Assembly: GCA_004194705.1 (NCBI GenBank)
Contig: SADC01001320.1
Span: 930,001 to 994,000 of the forward strand
Length of the DNA stretch: 64,000 bases
DNA from: Ditylenchus dipsaci
Lineage: Eukaryota; Nematoda; Chromadorea; Rhabditida; Anguinidae
Direction: 5' to 3'
Shown here: one piece after another, positions 1 through 10,590 of the stretch
Layout: each line of letters begins with the position of its first letter
Position numbering within the stretch: position 1 is the first letter of the stretch
The notes under the pieces: model-generated
Seen by the model: only the letters and a program-made list of their open reading frames with translations
Database searches by the model: none
What the model was told of the DNA's origin: nothing
Position numbers and translations under genes: made by a program

Positions 1-60
1 CGACGACCACTCGTTTAGAGGCATTCAGTTCTTCAAGGGTGGACAATTGCTTTTCGTTAA
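1..60 (-). CDS. Probable downstream exon of aldo/keto reductase (partial, runs off window)
   Basis: On the minus strand the frame from about base 60 to base 1 is open and reads VNEKQLSTLEELNASKRVVV. Aldo/keto reductases have a segment of the type GVSNxxxxQLxxLL...PxVNQxExHP after the catalytic residues, and this matches its start, just before the expected VNQ. A candidate acceptor (TCTACAG) sits at 61-67. It is on the same strand as, and downstream of, the clear AKR first exon at 1091-1297. I could not find the intermediate exon(s) with the catalytic Lys and His between them, so they may be missing, diverged or obscured by repeats. Alternatively, ATG at 70 could start an unrelated gene. Confidence 0.4.
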
Positions 61-70
61 CTGTAGACAT

Positions 71-1090
71 TTTAAGGCAAATACAAGTAATTTTAAGAAA
101 TATTTATCAATCTAATTTTCTCGCCATTTTTATAGTCTCTTTATTTTTCTCGGGTGATTGGAGAACAAGTGATGTGATGGGAAGAAACAATAGAGAGTCA
201 CGTTTTGTTCTGTGCTCACTTTTTGCCATAATAAAGAGTTTGTTCAAACATAGGACAGACGAGAGAAGACTGGAGTAGGGTGTGTGATCAAAGAGTTTTA
301 CCAGCTTACTGACTGAGCTCTTGATGCTTTTGCTGTTTGAGAGCGCTATCTCGAAATTTTTGTGTTTTCATGGCGAACAACAGTGGATGAATTATACTAC
401 TTTGTGCACTTGTTCACTTCGGGAGGAGTGAGGGGGGGGGTTGTTGGGTTTGGTGAAAAACCTATTTCAAAAAGAAGGTAAGAGTGGAAAATGTTGAAAA
501 AAACATAGAAATGTGTACTGGAAGAGTGTCACGCCGTATAGTCGAACAGTTGATAGTCGGACAAGGGGCTAAAAAAATAATAAACAACTAAATTTTTGTA
601 GATTAATGCACAAATACTGTATTCTCTGTAATACATTCCCTTTACCATAAAGGCCATTCCCAACTTTGATGGTCTGTATCACGGGTCAAAGTAATTATTT
701 TGGGAGCACTTGAACCTGAAAATATATTCTCGAGACAACTTGTGTTTGGGCAGTAGTTGCTGAAATTAAAGTTAATTTCAAAAAATTACGGTGTTTAGTT
801 TAGCCAGTCACGAGTTATGTTCAATTTTATGATATTTCCAGTTTGTGTGTATTCTCTATATCAGGTCAAAAACTACTAGCCGAAAACTTTGGTGATTTGT
901 ATCAAAACTACTGCATGTATCTAAATTTGTCCGGATTTTTTTTTCGAAAGCTAGAATGCCAAGCCTTTGAAAACCACATCCTTACTATTTTTCTACTAAT
1001 TCTTAATGTTATAATGTTCAAATTGATGTTCAAATACTGATTCTTGATACACTATTACCGAAAATTTCAAAATTTTTGACCGAAATTAAC
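71..1090. other. No supported gene; probable AKR intron
   Basis: AT-rich DNA between the two AKR exon candidates. It contains one copy of the dispersed CTTGTTCACTTCGGG motif (about 408-425, followed by a G run), also seen near 22315, 31781 and 41090. The open frames at 39-278 and 843-1040 resemble no family I know. The AKR exons expected here were not found. Confidence 0.4.
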
Positions 1091-1297
1091 CTGAAAAGCA
1101 TCGCCCAACTGTTGTTCATTGGCATAATAATTGGCAGTATCAAACAAACGATATCCTCTTTCTAGAGCTGCATCTACAGCTGAGTCTATTTCCTGTTGAG
1201 ATCGTAGTCCATAAGTGCCGAGACCAATAAAGGGAATGTAATTTCCGTCTAGTAAGCAAAAACTGCCTCCCAGAATATTGCTAAATGAAGAAGTCAT
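1091..1297 (-). CDS. Aldo/keto reductase, first coding exon
   Basis: This 69-codon exon starts at ATG 1297 and ends in phase 0 at a GT donor (GATGCTTTTCAG|GTTAAT). The protein has the AKR N-terminus: LLDGNYIPFIGLGTYG (substrate-pocket glycine loop), then the helix DSAVDAALERGYR, then LFDTANYYANE. The Asp and second Tyr of DTANYY sit where the catalytic Asp and Tyr of the (beta/alpha)8 barrel enzymes lie. The family reduces aldehydes and ketones with NADPH in the cytosol. Only the first quarter of a roughly 310-residue enzyme is here; a likely later exon is at the left window edge. Upstream DNA is an inverted duplication that also carries a 31-bp copy of this exon. Whether the gene is intact cannot be decided. 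Confidence 0.75.
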
Positions 1298-1603
1298 TGT
1301 TTCAATAGAAAATACCTGAAACAGTATTGGCAATACAATAGTGAATATTTCATTATGGGTGTTATAATCTGTTTGTGCAAAACATTTTAAGGGGGATTCT
1401 TTTGTTGACTGAATATTTTGACTATAGGGTTCAAATCCGCTCTTTAGCAGATTCATTTTTACATATATTTTCTGCAATCTTTTATCACCTCTAGACCTAA
1501 TTTTTGTGAGAAACACGAAAATTTTATTAGTTTTTTTGGTTGCCCATTGGAAGTTGGTTTTTTTGCAAAATAAATAACAGTAAACTTTTTATTATTGAGT
1601 CTG

Positions 1604-1634
1604 ATAATTGGCGGTATCTAACAAACGATATCCT
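1604..1634 (-). pseudogene. 31-bp fragment copy of the AKR exon
   Basis: These bases match 1127-1157 of the AKR exon with about three mismatches and would read GYRLLDTANYQ on the minus strand. The similarity ends abruptly on both sides. It lies between the arms of the inverted duplication and looks like a by-product of the rearrangement, not a working exon. Confidence 0.65.
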
Positions 1635-2012
1635 GAACCTGTAAAATTACTAAAACTGACATGTTTATAGTCTCTTTATGGTCTTCATAAAAGTTTTTAT
1701 TTCTCCTCTTTTGAAAAGATACATTTTTTATGAAGACAAGAACAATTTTGTTATTAAAATCAAATAATTTATTGAAAGGGAACCAAAAAAATGCCGGTTT
1801 CAGAAATTTCACAGGTTCAGACTCAATAATAGAAAGCTTACTGTTATTTATTTTGCAAAAAGAATACCACTTCCAATGGGCAACAAAAAAACCTAATAAA
1901 ACTTTCGTGTTTCTCACAAAAAATTAGGTCTGGAGGTGATAAAAGGTTGTAGAAAATATATGTAAAAATATATCTGCTAAAGAGCGGATTTGAACCCTAT
2001 AGTCAAAATATT

Positions 2013-2396
2013 GGGGTATAGACGTTTGGCGAATATGAAACTTTTTTCAAATTCGTGAAACGTTTGGCGAATTTGAAACTCAAAAGAGTAAAATATCTCT
2101 AAGGGTATATATGGAGATACTTATTTAGACATATCAAGGTATTTGGCTGAATGTGATGGCCAAAGTCTAGCATATTCCACATTGCAAGGGTCAGGGGTTA
2201 ACACATGTATGTACCCCTATCCCTTGCAATGTGGAGTGTGCTGGTCTTTGGCCGCGAAGCGGCCAAATACCCTTAATATGTCTAAATAAGTATCTCCATA
2301 TATACCCTTAGAGATATTTTACTCTTTTGAGTTTCAAATTCGCCAAACGTTTCGCGAATTTGAAAAAAGTTTCATATTCGCCAACGTCTATGCACC
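2013..2396. mobile_element. 384-bp palindromic MITE with 8-bp target duplication
   Basis: Both ends carry a long inverted repeat starting GGGGTATAGACG / GGTGCATAGACG and running through GGCGAATATGAAACTTTT. It is flanked by the direct repeat AAAATATT at 2005-2012 and 2397-2404. The arms stay complementary almost to the centre. An 8-bp duplication with TA in the middle fits hAT-type transposition. There is no coding capacity. Confidence 0.9.
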
Positions 2397-2734
2397 AAAA
2401 TATTCAGTCAACAAAAGAATCCCCTCTCTTTAAATAACACTTTGAAATAGCGACGAAGTCCCGCGTCAAAAGTTTCTAGACGAAAAATTGTTTAAAGAAA
2501 GAAAAAGGGAATGAAAGGAAAAAAGTGGGCCGCCTGTATTTACCTGATTAAACTAGAGTACAATATCTAATTTCTGAAATTAGCTAGCCTTTTTACACTA
2601 TGTTTTTCAAACTAAATTGATGAATTTTCAAAATTTTTATTTTATATAAATTTTGCAAAAAATGCATCAGAAGAGCCACAGCAAAAAAAGTTTTCCAATC
2701 CTCATATTGTAAAATACCTTCAAGGTCGCAAATA

Positions 2735-3869
2735 CAGGCTGCCCGAAGAATTTTGAAACACTTTGAATGGTCATAAGTTTTTTCATACGTTGATTTCCTA
2801 AATTCTGTGAACACAGATCGGCTCAGCTCGCTCTGACAATTTTTTCGGTTCATAATGTCAAAAACAAGATTTCCGCGGTAAAACCCAACTGTCGACCCTC
2901 CCAACTGTCGACTCTGACCTTCGACTTTAAGTAAAAAGATCCGTAAAAGTAATTTAACACAACTTGAAGCGGTCAAGCTTGTTTTATTTGCCTGTTTTAA
3001 GAGCTCGCGCAGCAGGAGTTTCCAACAGGCCCGCCTTATCTAAAGCTTTCGGTCGTTGGGGTCGGTGAAAATATTTTCCTCTCGTCACCGCTTTGACGAT
3101 CTGCTGACGGACGAAAAAGTTGTTTTTCTATGCACAGCGCGTGGGTCTATACCTGTTCTAGTTTATCTGCAGCATGAAGAAGAAGAAAACGCCAGCTATG
3201 TCAGTCACGGACGTCAACCACCTCGACAGCAAATCTTAATATGCTGCAGAACTATCCGCCAAAATACTTTTCGCCCAACAAGAATTTGAAATGGTTCTCG
3301 ATAGACAGGCTGATAATGGCAGCTTTGATCAAAGACTTGCCGAATTTCTTCTCCAGATTGGCTATCTAATGGGATACAATGAACCGTTAGAACCAGCTCA
3401 AGATGAGGAAGAGAGCTTTGGAGAAAGTGGCGAAGGAACTTCAGAGGAAGAAGACAACGCTATTAGAAATTTAGAAATTAAGATTATTCAGCCAATGTTA
3501 GTATTTGGTGAAAATTTTTATTTTTTGTCCTTCAGTTCATTTTAGTTTATTGTTGAAATAAAGATGGCATGTTGGTTTTATAGTGTCTTTGAATTCTTGA
3601 GGAAGTGTAAAATTTTGCAGCAGTCGACAGTTGGGGGTCGTTCGATTTCCGCTTGGTCGCCCTGTTGTTTTGTCCTGGTCTGTGTATGGCCTCTGGATTG
3701 GCAATACCCAGTTCACAGGGGGGACCAAGCAAAACCGTGTTTTTCACATAGTATACCAAACAAATTACTAGAGCAAGCTGAGCCGATTTGCATTAACAGA
3801 ATTTAGGAAATCGACGTATGAGAAAATTTTTGACCATTCAAAGTGTTTCGAAATTCTTGGTACACCATC
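2735..3869. mobile_element. Mariner-like inverted-repeat element carrying a coding-like insert
   Basis: Inverted arms of roughly 150 bp (about 2735-2890 and 3720-3869) share the GAAACACTTTGAATG block, an AGCTGAGCCGAT-type block and an AATTCTGT block. The ends resemble the CAGGGTGGTCC ends of the element at 8774-9330, whose subterminal sequence is clearly related. TA dinucleotides lie at 2733-2734 and 3870-3871. A protein-like reading frame with a poly(A) signal sits between the arms, unlike any homologous arm sequence, so this looks like a MITE family member that acquired host or foreign coding DNA. Confidence 0.65.
3174..3545 (+). pseudogene. Unrecognised acidic-tailed ORF with one internal stop, inside a transposon
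   Basis: From ATG 3174 the frame reads MKKKKTPAMSVTDVNHLDS, meets TAA at 3237-3239, and stays open in the same frame for another 102 codons. The second part includes KILFAQQEFEMVLDRQ and an acidic stretch EPAQDEEESFGESGEG. AATAAA follows at about 3555. The composition is richer and more protein-like than the surrounding DNA. I do not recognise the family. The internal stop, single-exon structure and poly(A) signal suggest a captured, decayed gene or retrocopy; a second frame (about 3060-3290, FDDLLTDEKVVFLCTARGS) overlaps it and is also open. Function unknown. Confidence 0.4.
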
Positions 3870-4266
3870 TAGATCTCTAAAATAGGAACTGCTATGGCTC
3901 TATCCTACTATCTGTTGCCAAAATTGCCTTGGTCCCCACCTGTTGTTTTTTGACTATTTCGCCTTGGTTCCCTTGATGCTTTTGACAACATTTCATCACA
4001 TATTCGACTTCAGTCCTGGGCCACTTTTTTCTCAATATTTCAGTTTTGATCATTCCTACGGTTACGAAATGTTACAATTGACAAATACTAATTTTTAATC
4101 GTTGTTTTTTAATCAATTTAATCGTTGCAATCAAAATTGCACCAATCTTCTCCTCCTTGAAAAAAGGTTTGCCCATAGAAAACTGTAAAAAATAAACGAA
4201 AAACGAACAAAAGACACAAGAAAAATGCAAAATTCGTATGCAAAATTTGAATTCGTGTCAGGAAAA

Positions 4267-4675
4267 ATAGTCCTAAAATAGGACTATTTTCAAAACAGGC
4301 CTGTTTAGGACTATTTTTGAAATAGTCCTATTTTAGGACTTTTTTTAAATTTAGGACTAGTTCTATTAAGTCCTAAAATAGGACTATTTTAGGACTTTTA
4401 GTTCTAAAAATAGTCCTATTTCAGGGGGAGGGGGGTACCCAGGTAAGTGTACTCAGGTGGAGGATTTCAGGTAGTGGTACTTATGTGGTGCACCCAGGTA
4501 AGGGTACTCAGTTAGTAGTATACAGATAAGGTAACCAGATGGTGTTACCTAAATGGGTTGCTCACGTGGTGGTACCAAGGTAATTTACATGGATGGAGGT
4601 ACCTGAGTGAATGTAGTCAGATGGAGATACTCAGGTGGTGGTACTCAACCATCACCTAGGTGGTGGTTTTTTGTT
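4267..4675. repeat. AGTCCTA palindrome cluster followed by a degenerate minisatellite
   Basis: Bases 4267-4425 hold repeated, inverted AGTCCTAAAATAGGACT units. From about 4430 to 4675 there is a degenerate tandem array of roughly 13-20 bp built on GGTACTCAGGTGG. No coding signal. Confidence 0.7.
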
Positions 4676-5270
4676 TTAGATGTCGTTTGAGACGCCAGAT
4701 GGCGCCTGTTCGTCTAGTTGTCTAATAATAAGTCCTATCCAAAAATAACAAAATGGTCTATTTAGAGTTACAGCATGTTACAGCACGAAAAACGGTAGAA
4801 AAAACAAATCATGAAAAAATATAATTTGTTTAGTGTTTGTTTGAAAAGAAACATATGCGAAAGTAATAATTGTCAAAATGTGATTTCCACATTCCGAATA
4901 TGCTCCATGTATCCGTTTTTTGAAGTACCCATTATCTTGGTCCCCCAAGGCAAAAAGTCCAAACTACAGTCAAAAAATTTTTGCCCGAAAATGTATAAAA
5001 ACCGATTGAAAAATGTTTTTTAAATTGTTTTTACGTCTTTAAACAGCCATAGAAGTTGAAAGTTGAAAAACGGGATTTTGGATGAAGCAATCTCTGCTAC
5101 TCTGGCTACTGAATGAACCAAATAAAATTTGATTTTACGACACCCTCGATTTAACGGCACTATATTTCGGTCTCCAGGGTCGTCGTAAAACCGAGACTCG
5201 ACTGTATTTACTTTGATGTGAAATAGGTCATAAGCACCAAATTTTCAACTTTCCTTTTAAAATTTTGGTG

Positions 5271-5500
5271 CTAGTAGCGAATACCCCTCCACCATAAATC
5301 CGACCTTTTCAAAATCGCTGTAACTACCTTTTAAAACAAAAAGCTTAGAATTAGCCCTTAGGCTCGGGGGTAAGCCAGCGTACGGAAGTTGTGACTTATA
5401 AATGTGTTACGCACTTTTTCTGGGTCTGGGACATATATTTGGTGCTCTTTACTTAAGTTTAAAAGGAAAAATGTATGGAGAGGGGGATATTCGCTACTAG
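5271..5500. mobile_element. Palindromic MITE, CTAGTAGCGAATAC family (copy 1)
   Basis: Inverted ends CTAGTAGCGAATACCCCTCC / CTAGTAGCGAATATCCCCCT. A second copy with the same ends lies at 40023-40255. Inside is a version of the dispersed AGGCT...CCAGCG box found in otherwise unrelated elements (see findings). Confidence 0.8.
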
Positions 5501-6210
5501 TTTCAAAATTTGTATATAAACTTTATTCTTATATATTTAAGATGCAAAAAGTATTCTAGATCTTCAAGAATCTTGTGTAAAAGAAGAGGATGCAAAGAGA
5601 AATAGCTCAAAAAGTATACGTAAAAAGTGTTGTTTAAATGATTGAATAGGAGCATTATGCTTGCTTGAACCAATCCCCTTTATTTTGTTAAGAATAATAC
5701 TTTATTCTCTTCTTTGTGATGCTGAAAATTAAGTTTACTTGAGAATTTTACTTTTAAGGGTGAACATTTTGCAGCCGTCTAAAATTCTTGTATCCTGACA
5801 AATTCAATTCACAATTTTTCGGCTCACCTGTTACTTGTCGACACATTATTTGTATGTACCATAACTAATGCATTTTGTTGTTTTTGAAACAAAATTCTCT
5901 AGATTTGTACTTTACAGTCGAATCTGAATTTGACATCCCCTCTCAAGTTCGCGACTGCAAGCTGGGTCACTCCTAAATTTTCGGATCCTTTTGTGAAACT
6001 GATTCGTTAATCTAGTCCAAAAAATCGCAGAGATCACTATTTCACCAGTCATTTTTTCAAATTACAACAACTTCCCCATTAAGATTTGCGCCTTTTAATT
6101 TCACACCATTTTTTTTGAAGAATGGTTAACGTAAGATCGAGAGACGCGGGTTCTCATGGTGAAATCGTTATTTGCAAGAATGACTATTTTTGACTAATTT
6201 TTTACTAAGG

Positions 6211-6560
6211 TACACATTATGACCAGGTACAACGACCGGATACAGTTTTTTGTGAAAGTTTTACGAATATGTTTGAACCGCACGTTTGAGTTTATCCTAA
6301 CGAGCGCTGGCTACCTTTGCTTAAACCTAAGAATAAATGCGTAAATGCGCAACATCTAAGAAATTGGGTCTACTGGAGTTGCCGGTGCCAAAAAAACAGC
6401 TTGCCACCGCCCCCCCCACCCCTGTTTTTTTTGTTTAGCTTGGGGGACCAAGCTATTTTTGGCACCGGCAACTCCAGTAGAACCGAAAGTTATAAAAAAA
6501 TTATCACGGGGACCAATGAATAATTTGGCACAGTACTCGGTCATAATGTGTACCTGGTAG
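6211..6560. repeat. Palindromic element with a strong hairpin core
   Basis: Outer inverted match TACACATTATGACC(A)GG / TCGGTCATAATGTGTACC. The core 6365-6483 is a near-perfect hairpin (CTACTGGAGTTGCCGGTGCC and complement) around a poly-C tract. It contains the GTTTGAGTTTATCCTAACG... box of the dispersed module. A degraded relative lies around 17600-17800. Confidence 0.6.
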
Positions 6561-7603
6561 TTGGTATACCCTATTTTAGACTAGGCTGACTAATCCGCTT
6601 GGCAAACAGCTTTTAGAATAGAGGTAAAAGTGTTGAACCCTAGGCAGCAACGAACTTGAAGTCTAATTAAGAGTCTATTGTATTCAAAAAAAAAATTAAA
6701 TGTATGCATCTTACTTGGTGGCGCGAGAAATTCCTAGCAATTCAAACAACCGTATTTTTTTATGACATGATCTCAATTTTCACACACTATTTCGGCTTGA
6801 TCCTCCTGTTGCTTAGGTCCTGTATCTGGTTGGCGGTACAAATGATTGCGGGCTAAAGGCAAAAATGGTGTTTTCTACATTATATATATGCTTAACGAAT
6901 TCGGGGCTCAGAAGAAATGGATAAACGAAAACATAATTTCTAGATCGTGTTAGGAAAAACGTCTAAATTACCGTGAATTTATCGCACCACCATTTGCAGT
7001 AAAATACCTTGTTACGCACTTGGTATTATGACTTAAAAAGCGCAAAAATAAAAAAATGTGTTCGTTTGGGTACACCCTGCATAATAAACCGATGTGTACT
7101 TGTGGAACAAAAGATATTTGATTAGAAGAAGCATGTCTGATTGTGAGCGTGAGAGCAGCCCATTTATTAATATATGCTATGATATTATTCCCTTTTTGGC
7201 CACGTTTTCCCACATTTTCTTCTTTTTATGCTGCTGCTCCTTATTCAACACCAAAAACAAATAAAACCGAAGAGGATTTTGGTGAGACACTTGGAAATGT
7301 TTTTATCAATTTTTTTGTTATTGTTTTCAAATGTATTGCTGATGAGTACACGAAACTAGATAGCTGCTGTCTGTACAAATGGTAATGAGAACTTTTCTTG
7401 TTTTCGCTGAATATATACCGCATTTTCTCTACTTATAGACCTTCTAAAGTGAAAAATCATTTTAACTCTAATTAAGCGTAACTTCTTGATTTTCGGGTAT
7501 CTTTTAGTTTTTTCAAAAAGCTCCACATTCGCCTTTAGAATCTACTAGATACTTTAAAAAATTGCTAAAAATTACAAAAAAATCAAAACTTAACTCAACT
7601 TAG

Positions 7604-7911
7604 AGGAGCATGCTCGCCGCCGATGGAAATTTTCAAAAGGCGGGTACCAGGTCAATTTAAACGAGAATTATTTTAAAATAAATTAGTTGAGTACCCTGCG
7701 GGGAATAAGTAATCAAAAATACGACCTAGGTTTAAGAGAATCGGTGCCTAGTGGTAAAGCGGCGGCGTACTGCGAAAGATGGTCGTCGGTTCGAACCCAC
7801 TGGAGCTATTATTTTCCTCGACTTTTCCAAAATTTCGTCAAATTAATTATCGTTTGAATTTCGCCGGTACCCGCCTTTCAAAATATTCCCATCGGCGGCG
7901 AGCATGCCCCT
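7604..7911. mobile_element. 308-bp TTAA-type MITE enclosing a tRNA-like sequence
   Basis: Ends AGGAGCATGCTCGCCGCCG / AGGGGCATGCTCGCCGCCG are inverted repeats flanked by TTAG (600-603 of the 7-kb block) and TTAA (7912-7915). The inner arms (GGCGGGTACC) are also complementary. The centre (7741-7806) has A-box-like TAGTGGTAAAGCGG and B-box GGTTCGAACCC at tRNA-like spacing. Confidence 0.75.
7741..7806 (+). other. tRNA-like Pol III box pair inside a MITE
   Basis: A-box-like TAGTGGTAAAGCGG and B-box GGTTCGAACCC are spaced as in a tRNA gene. The acceptor and T stems do not pair well, so this is a tRNA-derived sequence or degenerate tRNA, not a working tRNA gene. It may provide an internal Pol III promoter to its host element. 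Confidence 0.4.
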
Positions 7912-8075
7912 TTAAGTTTTATTTTTTTATTAATTTTAGAATGGTCTTTTCTATACGGTGGTTAGAATCTAAGTTTTCTCTCAGAGTAAAATGAAACAAT
8001 GCAAAAAATTGACTTTGATCTAACCTAAATTAACTGTGAGCTAAGTTATGTTAACCGTAATTTCTTTTACAAGTA

Positions 8076-8217
8076 CCGTATTTCCTCTAATAGAGCGGCA
8101 CCCCCCCCCCTATTTTGACTAGGATTTCAGAGTTAAAGTCATTTTTGATTGGCAATTTTCCAATTTTGTGGAGTTTGAAAAACAAAGCGGCATGCCATTC
8201 TTTTAGAGGAAATACGG
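8076..8217. mobile_element. TA-flanked MITE, CCGTATTTCCTCTAATA family
   Basis: Inverted ends CCGTATTTCCTCTAATAG / CCGTATTTCCTCTAAAAG flanked by TA on both sides (142 bp). Same end sequence as 13033-13277, 21173-21309, 47213-47452 and 60519-60699, though the interiors differ. Confidence 0.85.
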
Positions 8218-8773
8218 TAAGCGAGTAAATGATTTTGAGAAATCAAAAAAATCACTTAGTATCGAAAATGACAACTTTATTTTTTTTAATGAAAAGTAAA
8301 AAACTGTGGATTTTGTTGCAAATTCTAGAATGTATTAAAACAAATAGAAACTTTAAAAAATCTGAATTGTTTTTTTATTGATGTAACGGTCAAAATAGTA
8401 GGTAGCAAGCCCACTAAGATGCTTCATGACCTAATTGTATATAACAGTTATGAATGCTCTTTCTGTTGTGCTTACTTGGTGGATTTAGGAAAAAATAAGT
8501 ATGCTTTACAAATTTATTTATATTTATCATAAATGTAAAAGTAATGATTGTCACCATTATTTTGTGTCAAAGCATGTAGTAAGAAGCCTCTCCACAAAAT
8601 ATAGGCTCACCCGTCCTAAAACCCCTCCGAGCCTAAAAATTTTATATCATACAATTTAGGAATTTGTAATGATGTCAATTTTTTTTTGCGAAATTCATTT
8701 TGAATATTCAGTTTCAAGCCTTGAGAGTTAGAGATGCACGCATTAACTTACCTTAGACATGATTCGAGAAGTA

Positions 8774-9330
8774 CAGGGTGGTCCAAGAAATATCGACACT
8801 TTTAAGCCGTCATAACTTCTTTTCTAGGCCGTATTCCGAAATTCTGTAAATTCAGTTCGACTCAGTTTAATCGAACAATTTTTTTGGTATATAATGTTAA
8901 AAACACGATTTTTGCTTGCTCCCCCTGTCGCGAGCGGCCACGGTGAACAGCTCGTGAATTGAAAATAGGGGGAAAGGATAGGTGGAATGGAGGGAATATT
9001 TGATCCCACTCCCTTCGGATCCGCAGGGAAATGCCTGTACCAGTAGGCCGCCAAACCCAGGCTGGGAAAGTGAAGAAATTTGTAGACATCACTTATGTCG
9101 AAGACGCAAAACCCTGTGGTTTAGGCCTTGCCTATCCATAGGCCATTCAGGACAAGGACCAGATACCAGGACTCAAACCACAAGGGGAGCAAGCAAAAAT
9201 CGTGTTTCTGACATTATATACCAAAAAATGTTAAATCAAACTGAGTCGATCTGCGTTCACAAAATTTCGGAATACGGCCTGGAAAAAAGCTATGACAGCT
9301 TAAAAGTGTCGATATTTCTTGGACCACGTG
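8774..9330. mobile_element. Mariner-like MITE, CAGGGTGGTCC ends
   Basis: Long inverted arms: GGTGGTCCAAGAAATATCGAC at the left, its complement at the right, followed by a related AATTCTGTAAATTCAG block. TA flanks. Arms are related to those of 2735-3869. The open frames inside are by-products of the palindrome. Confidence 0.8.
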
Positions 9331-9409
9331 TACTCTTAGTCATAAAATCTACATAGAGTCTCTTTTGCCTAGCCCCATTGGTCAAAATGGGATAGAATAA
9401 TATTATATA

Positions 9410-9663
9410 CAGGGTGTTTCAAAAAAAAACTCTCCCATTTTTAAAAAATTTGTGCGTAACATCCTGCCTGACCGATTTCCAAATTTTTTAAAATATCTGC
9501 ATATCAGATCATAGTAGGTTTTAAACTAACTATTAAGGTTATTTATTTTCTATAAATAACATCGCAGAGGAGTGGACAAAATATGACTTACGTTCAGAAA
9601 TTTCTTTTAAAAATTAATTCACACTGGTTTTAAAAAGTGGGAGAGTTTTTTTGAAACACCCTG
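9410..9663. mobile_element. 254-bp TA-flanked MITE, CAGGGTGTTTC ends
   Basis: Near-identical inverted ends CAGGGTGTTTCAAAAAAA with ACTCTCCCA just inside, flanked by TA on each side. The interior is not palindromic. Ends are typical of mariner-type elements. Confidence 0.85.
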
Positions 9664-9907
9664 TATGGTGATTCTGTGTTTTAAGAATATCTGATCACTC
9701 TTTCAGGTTGGTTCACTTTGGTCCCAAAAGCAAAAAAGTTAAATTTTGGTCAAAAAATTTCTGTCAGAAATGTCTTTCCGCGTCCTTTTTCTATCATTTT
9801 CATGACCTAAAATTGCTTTGAGAGCAGTTAAAACTGCTTTTCTGGAGGATTATGAAAGTGTACTGCAGCCTAAATTAGACCAAGACAAAAAATCTTGAAG
9901 TAATTAT

Positions 9908-10091
9908 TAGTGCTGCGTGCGATGCGATATATCGCATCGCAAACATCGCAACATCGCACGAAATTTTGCCTTAAACATCGCATCGCAACATCGCATCGCA
10001 AAGTTTTGAAACATCGCAAAATCGCATCGCAAGTCCTCGGACCCAAAAACATCGCATCGCAACATCGCAAAAACACAAATGCGCAGCACTA
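9908..10091. mobile_element. 184-bp hAT-like MITE made of GCGAT repeats
   Basis: Ends TAGTGCTGCG are inverted, flanked by a perfect 8-bp direct repeat GTAATTAT (9900-9907, 10092-10099). The interior is an array of ACATCGCATCGCA-type units. hAT elements have 8-bp duplications and YAGNGNTG-like ends. Confidence 0.9.
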
Positions 10092-10162
10092 GTAATTATT
10101 CAAAACTCAAAGTGCACCTTTCGCGGGATTTTTAAAATACTGCAATTGAGCTTTTTGCGTTA

Positions 10163-10590
10163 CAGTCAAACCTCGTTATAGTGCGACCCCAAAAGTTCGT
10201 TCCAGCCTCGGGTCCGACACTTTTTTTACCTCGATTTTTGAAGTTTTTTGTAAGTTCTGTTTTTACAGTCTGGTCCCAAATATCGTCAGGATTCCGATTT
10301 TGCCGATCGTTTTTCTGAAAACTAAAATTTTTTCTTCTAAAAAAGCAAAACCTCGATATAGTGCGACCACATTTTGAAAATGTGGTCGCACTATATCGAG
10401 GTTTTGCTTTTTTAGAAGAAAAAATTTTAGTTTTCAGAAAAACGATCGGCAAAATCGGAATCCTGACGATATTTGGGACCAGACTGTAAAAACAGAACTT
10501 ACAAAAAACTTCAAAAATCGAGGTAAAAAAAGTGTCGGACCCGAGGCTGGAACGAACTTTTGGGGGTCGCACTATAACGAGGTTTGACTG
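10163..10590. mobile_element. 428-bp near-perfect palindrome, CAGTCAAACCTCG ends, TA flanks
   Basis: The two halves are almost exact reverse complements, ends CAGTCAAACCTCGTTATAG, TA at 10161-10162 and 10591-10592, with a hairpin tip near 10370-10382. Diverged members of the family are at 45580-46010, 61412-61649 (right part) and 63687-64000 (left part). Pogo/Tc1-type target choice is inferred from the TA and CAGT. Confidence 0.9.

Larger units (their letters stand above)
1399..2420. repeat. Inverted duplication of the AKR upstream region, one arm split by a MITE
   Basis: About 200 bp just 5' of the AKR exon (1399-1603) recur in inverted orientation at 1822-2012 and continue at 2397-2420. 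Shared sequence includes GACTATAGGGTTCAAATCCG and GGTTGCCCATTGGAAGT or its complement. The right arm is interrupted by the 384-bp element at 2013-2396, absent from the left arm, so the duplication is older than the insertion. Confidence 0.8.

Noticed and set aside
6401..6421. Poly-C/G tracts (also 22915, 40230, 36685)
   Set aside because: Simple homopolymers within MITE ends; no G-quadruplex pattern with four separated runs that I would defend.
10132..10572. 146-codon ORF in the 428-bp palindrome
   Set aside because: Frame created by the palindrome; lies entirely within the element.
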